From an uncultured Alphaproteobacteria bacterium (GTDB lineage: Bacteria > Pseudomonadota > Alphaproteobacteria > Micropepsales > Micropepsaceae), in assembly GCA_937865685.1 (NCBI GenBank), contig CALMGU010000051.1, positions 1-45,264 on the forward strand: a stretch of DNA of 45,264 nt. Direction: 5' to 3'. The notes under the pieces were generated by a model. It saw nothing but the letters and a program-made list of their open reading frames with translations, was not told where the DNA came from and made no database searches. Both the position numbers and the translations under genes were made by a program. Below are positions 42,079 to 45,264 of this stretch, piece by piece. The stretch's first letter is position 1. Every line of letters begins with the position of its first letter.

Positions 42079-43010
42079 GGGGCCAGCGCGCGCGCCAGCG
42101 CGGCGAACTGTTCCACCGACAAATTTTCCGGCCGCGCGGTGGGATCGATCCCGGCTTTTTCCAGCAGCGCTTCGCCGCCCAGAGGCTTCAGGCTCTGGCG
42201 CAGCATTTTGCGGCGCTGGCCGAAGGCGGCGGCGGTGATCGCCTCTAGGTTTTTCAGATCGGCAGGCGCTACGGGTTCGGGCAGCGGTGTGAGTTGCACG
42301 ATGGAAGAGGTGATCGATGGCGGCGGCACGAAGGCATTGCGGTTCACGTCGAACAGGATTTTCGCCTTGGTCCGCCAGGCGGCCAGAACGGAAAGCCGGC
42401 CATAATGTTCGCCGCCGGGTTTGGCGACGATGCGCTCGGCCACTTCCCGCTGGAACATCAGCGTGAGATTGGCCCAGAAGGGCGGCCAGGGATTTTTGGG
42501 TCGCCCGTCCGGACGCAAAACCGCTCCAGACGCCTCGCTTTGCGAGCCGCCCTCCGCACTTTTGCTGGCCGATGCTCCCGTCAGCCATTTGATCAGAAGG
42601 CCTGTCCCCACATTGTAAGGCAGGTTGGAAGCGATACGTGCACCCGCTGGGAGGATGGCACGCTCGTCCAGTTTCAGGGCGTCGGCATTGATCACATCCA
42701 GCTTGCCAGGATAAGCGGCGGCGATCTCGGCCAGTGCGGGCAGGCAGCGCTGATCCCGTTCTACGGCGATGATTTTTTCCGCGCCCTCGCTCAGAAGCGC
42801 GCGGGTCAGGCCGCCCGGACCCGGGCCGACTTCGTAAAATATCCCACCCTCGGCCGCGCCGGCGGCCCTGGCGATCTTGCGCGTGAGATTGAGGTCGAGA
42901 AGGAAATTCTGCCCCAGCGATTTCTTCGCCGCCAGGTCATGCGCGGCGATCACGTCTCGCAATGGCGGCAGGTTATCGGACACTTTTGCTGACTGCGCTG
43001 GCTCGCGCAT
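42075..43010 (-). CDS. rsmA: 16S rRNA dimethyladenosine transferase with a repeat-derived insertion
   Basis: The enzyme dimethylates A1518 and A1519 of 16S rRNA. The 311 residues include [23 protein letters not shown], the SAM site [14 protein letters not shown], the acidic VERD and the catalytic [15 protein letters not shown] (129-143). Then comes an unusual stretch of about 28 residues, [20 protein letters not shown] and RPDGRPK (146-172), before the family block [22 protein letters not shown]. The insertion is encoded by a palindromic repeat (see the repeat entry) and keeps the frame. The ATG at 43010 overlaps the end of pdxA by 38 bases; a GTG at 42983 is an alternative. Confidence 0.95.
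   Translation of the reverse strand: MREPAQSAKVSDNLPPLRDVIAAHDLAAKKSLGQNFLLDLNLTRKIARAAGAAEGGIFYEVGPGPGGLTRALLSEGAEKIIAVERDQRCLPALAEIAAAYPGKLDVINADALKLDERAILPAGARIASNLPYNVGTGLLIKWLTGASASKSAEGGSQSEASGAVLRPDGRPKNPWPPFWANLTLMFQREVAERIVAKPGGEHYGRLSVLAAWRTKAKILFDVNRNAFVPPPSITSSIVQLTPLPEPVAPADLKNLEAITAAAFGQRRKMLRQSLKPLGGEALLEKAGIDPTARPENLSVEQFAALARALAP
42495..42578. repeat. Palindromic repeat inserted in frame within rsmA
   Basis: The segment contains CGTCCGGACG (42506-42515, a self-palindrome), GCAAAA (42515-42520) pairing with TTTTGC (42560-42565), and an inner stem CTCGC/GCGAG (42534-42546). The core AAAACCGCT...CACTTTT-like order (GCAAAACCGCT and CCGCACTTTTGC) is shared with the intergenic copy at 40486-40526. 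It interrupts a conserved protein between NLPY and PWPPF without breaking the frame. Confidence 0.7.
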
Positions 43011-43932
43011 TCGCCATCACCGCCGCCATCTTGATCGCGGCAATCATGCTGCGCACATCGGCCTTGCCGGTGCCCGCGATATCGAAGGCGGTCCCGTGAT
43101 CCGGAGAGGTGCGCACGATCGGCAGGCCCAATGTCACGTTCACGCCGTCCCAGAAGGACAAGGTCTTGATCGGGATCAGGCCTTGATCGTGATACATGGT
43201 GAGCGCCGCGTCATAGCTCCTGCGGGCTTCGTCATGGAACAACGTGTCGGCGGAAAGCGGCCCGGAAACGCGATGCCCTTTGGCCTTCAACGCAGCAACC
43301 GCGGGCGCGATGATCTCTTTTTCTTCGGCGCCCAGCATCCCGTCTTCGCCCGCATGCGGATTGAGGCCGGCGATGGCCAGGCGCGGCGCGGCAAAGCCGA
43401 AATCCCGCGCCAGGGACTCCAGGATGATCTCCGCGGTTTCGATGATCGCGGCCTCGCTGATCGCACCCGGCACTTTGTTCAAGGGCGTGTGGATGGTGAG
43501 CGGCACCACCCGCAGCTTTTCGCTGGCCAGCATCATCACCGCGCGGGGTGCGCCGGTGAGATGGCCCAGAAATTCGGTATGACCGGGATGGGGGAAGCCG
43601 GCTTCGCTCAAGATCGCCTTGTGGATCGGGGCGGTGACCAGGGCGGCGGCTTCGCCCACAAGACAGGCTTTGACGGCGATCTCGATCGCTTCGATCACGG
43701 CGGGGGCGTTGGCGGCGTCGGGCTTGCCGGGAACCGCGCGGACGTCCGCCTTCGTCGCGATCAACGCCTCAGGGCGCTTTGCGAAAATTCCGGTATCGCC
43801 GACCAGCTTCAGGGGGCGCGGGCCGATCCGTCCATTCAGTTGGTCGAAAGCCGCAAGCGCGATTTCCGGACCGATGCCGGACGGCTCGCCCATGGTGATG
43901 AGAATGGGCGATGCGTCAGCGGACTTCGACAT
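42973..43932 (-). CDS. pdxA: 4-hydroxythreonine-4-phosphate dehydrogenase
   Basis: This NAD-dependent enzyme of vitamin B6 synthesis has 319 residues: [15 protein letters not shown] near the start, [29 protein letters not shown] with its metal-binding histidine, [48 protein letters not shown] and [18 protein letters not shown]. All metal and substrate motifs are present. The start is ATG 43932 or GTG 43941. It overlaps the end of surA and the start of rsmA, so the three probably form one operon. Confidence 0.97.
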   Translation of the reverse strand: MSKSADASPILITMGEPSGIGPEIALAAFDQLNGRIGPRPLKLVGDTGIFAKRPEALIATKADVRAVPGKPDAANAPAVIEAIEIAVKACLVGEAAALVTAPIHKAILSEAGFPHPGHTEFLGHLTGAPRAVMMLASEKLRVVPLTIHTPLNKVPGAISEAAIIETAEIILESLARDFGFAAPRLAIAGLNPHAGEDGMLGAEEKEIIAPAVAALKAKGHRVSGPLSADTLFHDEARRSYDAALTMYHDQGLIPIKTLSFWDGVNVTLGLPIVRTSPDHGTAFDIAGTGKADVRSMIAAIKMAAVMANARASAVSKSVR

Positions 43933-45264
43933 CGACGCCACGCCTCAAGGTGCGCATATAGCGCCGCGCCATGGCGGAAATCTGCTGCTGGAAGAGCTGA
44001 TTTTCCACATCCTGGCGCGTCGGCATGACATAAGCGGTCTGAACCACGACTTTCTTGTCGCAACGTCCGATCAATTCGATGCCGGCATCGGAAGCAAACG
44101 GCATCGCAGCTTCGCCCGAATGGGTGGCGGCCAGGGCTTTCTGGATTTCCGGACTGAGATCGCCGACCTTCATGTTGCCCAGGTTCATGTAGATCGCACC
44201 GGAAATCTGGGCCGGCATTTTCTCCAGCATCTCGCAACCGGAATAGGCGTTGCGCAGATTGACGGCGATCTTCATCGCCGTGGTGATCACATCCTTGGAC
44301 GGATTGCCGCCCAGCGGCAGCAAGAGGCGCGCCAGCGGCAAGGTGCTGTCGGGGCCGGTGGCCGCTTCCTGGGGCGCGGCGATCTTGGTGCCAAGCGGTT
44401 CCTGCCGGGCCCTCAGCGAAATGATGTAATAGCCGCCGATAGAGCGGATCGGCGGCGAAAGCGTGTTCACCGTCATCTTGGTGAGCGCGGCGTTCAGCTC
44501 CGGCGCCAGTTGGCCTTCATGCACCCAGCCAATATCGCCGCCCGATGCCGCCGACGGCGACTGGCTGAACTGGCGGGCCACCAGCGCGAAATTGCCGCCC
44601 GTCTTGAGCTGCTCTTCGACGCTGAGCGCGGTCTTGTGCGCTTCCGCATCCTTGTCGGGATTGTCGACGGGAAAGAAGATTTCGCTGACCAGATAGTGGG
44701 GTTTGTCGGCGCCTTCGGCATAACGCGCCATTTCGGCATCCACATCGGCGGGGCTGATGTTGATGCGGTCCTGATATTCCTGCGAGACGGTCTTTTCCCA
44801 GGCGATCTGGGCGGTGATCTGGGTGCGCAGCGCCTGTTCGCTGGATCCCGCATTGGTCAGGACTTCGCGCAGCTGCTCGATGGTGAGGTGATTATCGGTC
44901 ACCATATGGTTGATCTGATTGTCGACTTCGGCGGGAGAGACCGTGATGTGCTTCTTGATCGCTTCCTGCAGCTGCAGCTTTTCATTTTCCAGCTGTTCCA
45001 GGATCTGACCGCGGATGCGCTTCTTTTCCTCGTCATTGGCCTGCTGGATGCCCGCGGTGGCCAGGAACAGCGACATGCGCTGGCGCAGTTCGAATTCGGA
45101 CACGGAAATATCGTTGACGGTGGCGGCGATGCCGTCGCTGTCGACATTGTCGGGATCGGCGGGAATCAGGGCCGGCCGGTAGACTTTCTTTTTGGGTTCC
45201 AGGGCCGCGCTCTTCTGCGGCGGCTTGGCGGCCGGCGCGGCTGCTTTGGCGGCGGCCGGTGCCG
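43916..45264 (-). CDS. surA: SurA-like periplasmic peptidyl-prolyl isomerase (5' end outside window)
   Basis: About 448 residues are visible and the frame is open to the right edge, so the signal peptide and true start are outside. The visible part begins with an Ala/Pro/Lys-rich stretch (AAAKAAAPAAKPPQKSAALEPKKKVY). The SurA N-terminal chaperone helices follow (IAATVNDISVSEFELRQRMSLFLATAGIQ), then a parvulin domain (PHYLVSEIFFPVDNPDKDAEAHKTALSVEEQLKTGGNFALVARQFSQSPSAASGGDIGWVHEGQL...GGYYIISLRAR). A second, less conserved domain and SurA-like end come last. It escorts outer-membrane proteins to the BAM complex. The surA-pdxA-rsmA order is conserved in proteobacteria. Confidence 0.92.
   Translation of the reverse strand, partial: APAAAKAAAPAAKPPQKSAALEPKKKVYRPALIPADPDNVDSDGIAATVNDISVSEFELRQRMSLFLATAGIQQANDEEKKRIRGQILEQLENEKLQLQEAIKKHITVSPAEVDNQINHMVTDNHLTIEQLREVLTNAGSSEQALRTQITAQIAWEKTVSQEYQDRINISPADVDAEMARYAEGADKPHYLVSEIFFPVDNPDKDAEAHKTALSVEEQLKTGGNFALVARQFSQSPSAASGGDIGWVHEGQLAPELNAALTKMTVNTLSPPIRSIGGYYIISLRARQEPLGTKIAAPQEAATGPDSTLPLARLLLPLGGNPSKDVITTAMKIAVNLRNAYSGCEMLEKMPAQISGAIYMNLGNMKVGDLSPEIQKALAATHSGEAAMPFASDAGIELIGRCDKKVVVQTAYVMPTRQDVENQLFQQQISAMARRYMRTLRRGVDVEVR

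Noticed and set aside
1-45264. tRNA, rRNA, riboswitches (including upstream of guaA and purF), prophage genes and transposases.
   Set aside because: No cloverleaf, conserved riboswitch core, phage structural gene or transposase motif was found by reading either strand.

Overview
The window is a GC-rich chromosomal segment of an alphaproteobacterium. The evidence is gene content and order: fabD-fabG-acpP-fabF-mltG-yicC-gmk, rpsF-rpsR-rplI, cvpA-purF-SDR, alr followed by an MlaE/MlaF-type ABC pair, der beside a BamB-like lipoprotein and a membrane-anchored TPR-like protein, and surA-pdxA-rsmA. A deep alphaproteobacterial lineage such as Micropepsaceae/Rhizomicrobium fits, but I cannot fix the genus from sequence alone. 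I see no rRNA, tRNA, CRISPR array, phage or intact insertion sequence.

Layout. 1-950: the 3' end of a ClpB-like AAA+ ATPase gene, overlapped by the first ~50 codons of an NrdG-like radical SAM activase that breaks off just before guaA; this looks like the stump of an accessory two-protein system. 962-4249: guaA and an ABC-F ATPase, separated by a three-hairpin repeat. 4290-15800: a patchwork of single accessory or metabolic genes on both strands (DUF2585, AraC regulator plus NmrA-like reductase, secreted beta-propeller, GFA protein, 2H phosphoesterase, beta-hydroxyacid dehydrogenase, YffB, aquaporin, PLP decarboxylase-like enzyme, DUF72, GST, GNAT, sulfotransferase). 16042-26251: dnaB, a GT25 glycosyltransferase, a membrane protein of unknown function, then alr-mlaE-mlaF, radA, and cvpA-purF-SDR. 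26340-30007 (minus strand): der, the BamB-like lipoprotein and the TPR-like protein. 30174-31962: an ArsR-led four-gene operon whose operator encloses its own start codon. 32034-33329 (minus): rpsF-rpsR-rplI. 33583-33720 (minus): a 45-residue His-rich secreted peptide. 33853-36016: an MFS transporter and two GNATs, all overlapping. 36052-42078: the fatty-acid synthesis and cell-envelope cluster ending in gmk. 42075-45264 (minus): surA-pdxA-rsmA, with surA running off the right edge.

How the genes work together. Most of the core genes serve the cell envelope and replication: malonyl-ACP loading, ketoreduction and condensation with ACP; septal glycan cleavage (MltG); D-alanine supply (Alr); lipid transport (MlaEF); and outer-membrane protein folding and insertion (SurA, the BamB-like protein). 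Tight ATGA or TGATG overlaps show translational coupling in alr-mlaE-mlaF, cvpA-purF, the ArsR operon, MFS-GNAT-GNAT and fabF-mltG.

The most unusual items are the truncated AAA+/radical SAM pair, the His-rich microprotein, the start-codon-centred ArsR palindrome, a palindromic repeat inserted in frame inside RsmA with a relative upstream of yicC, a two-copy structured intergenic repeat with compensatory stem changes, and a broken second copy of the DUF2585 3' end. No intergenic stretch exceeds 300 bases.
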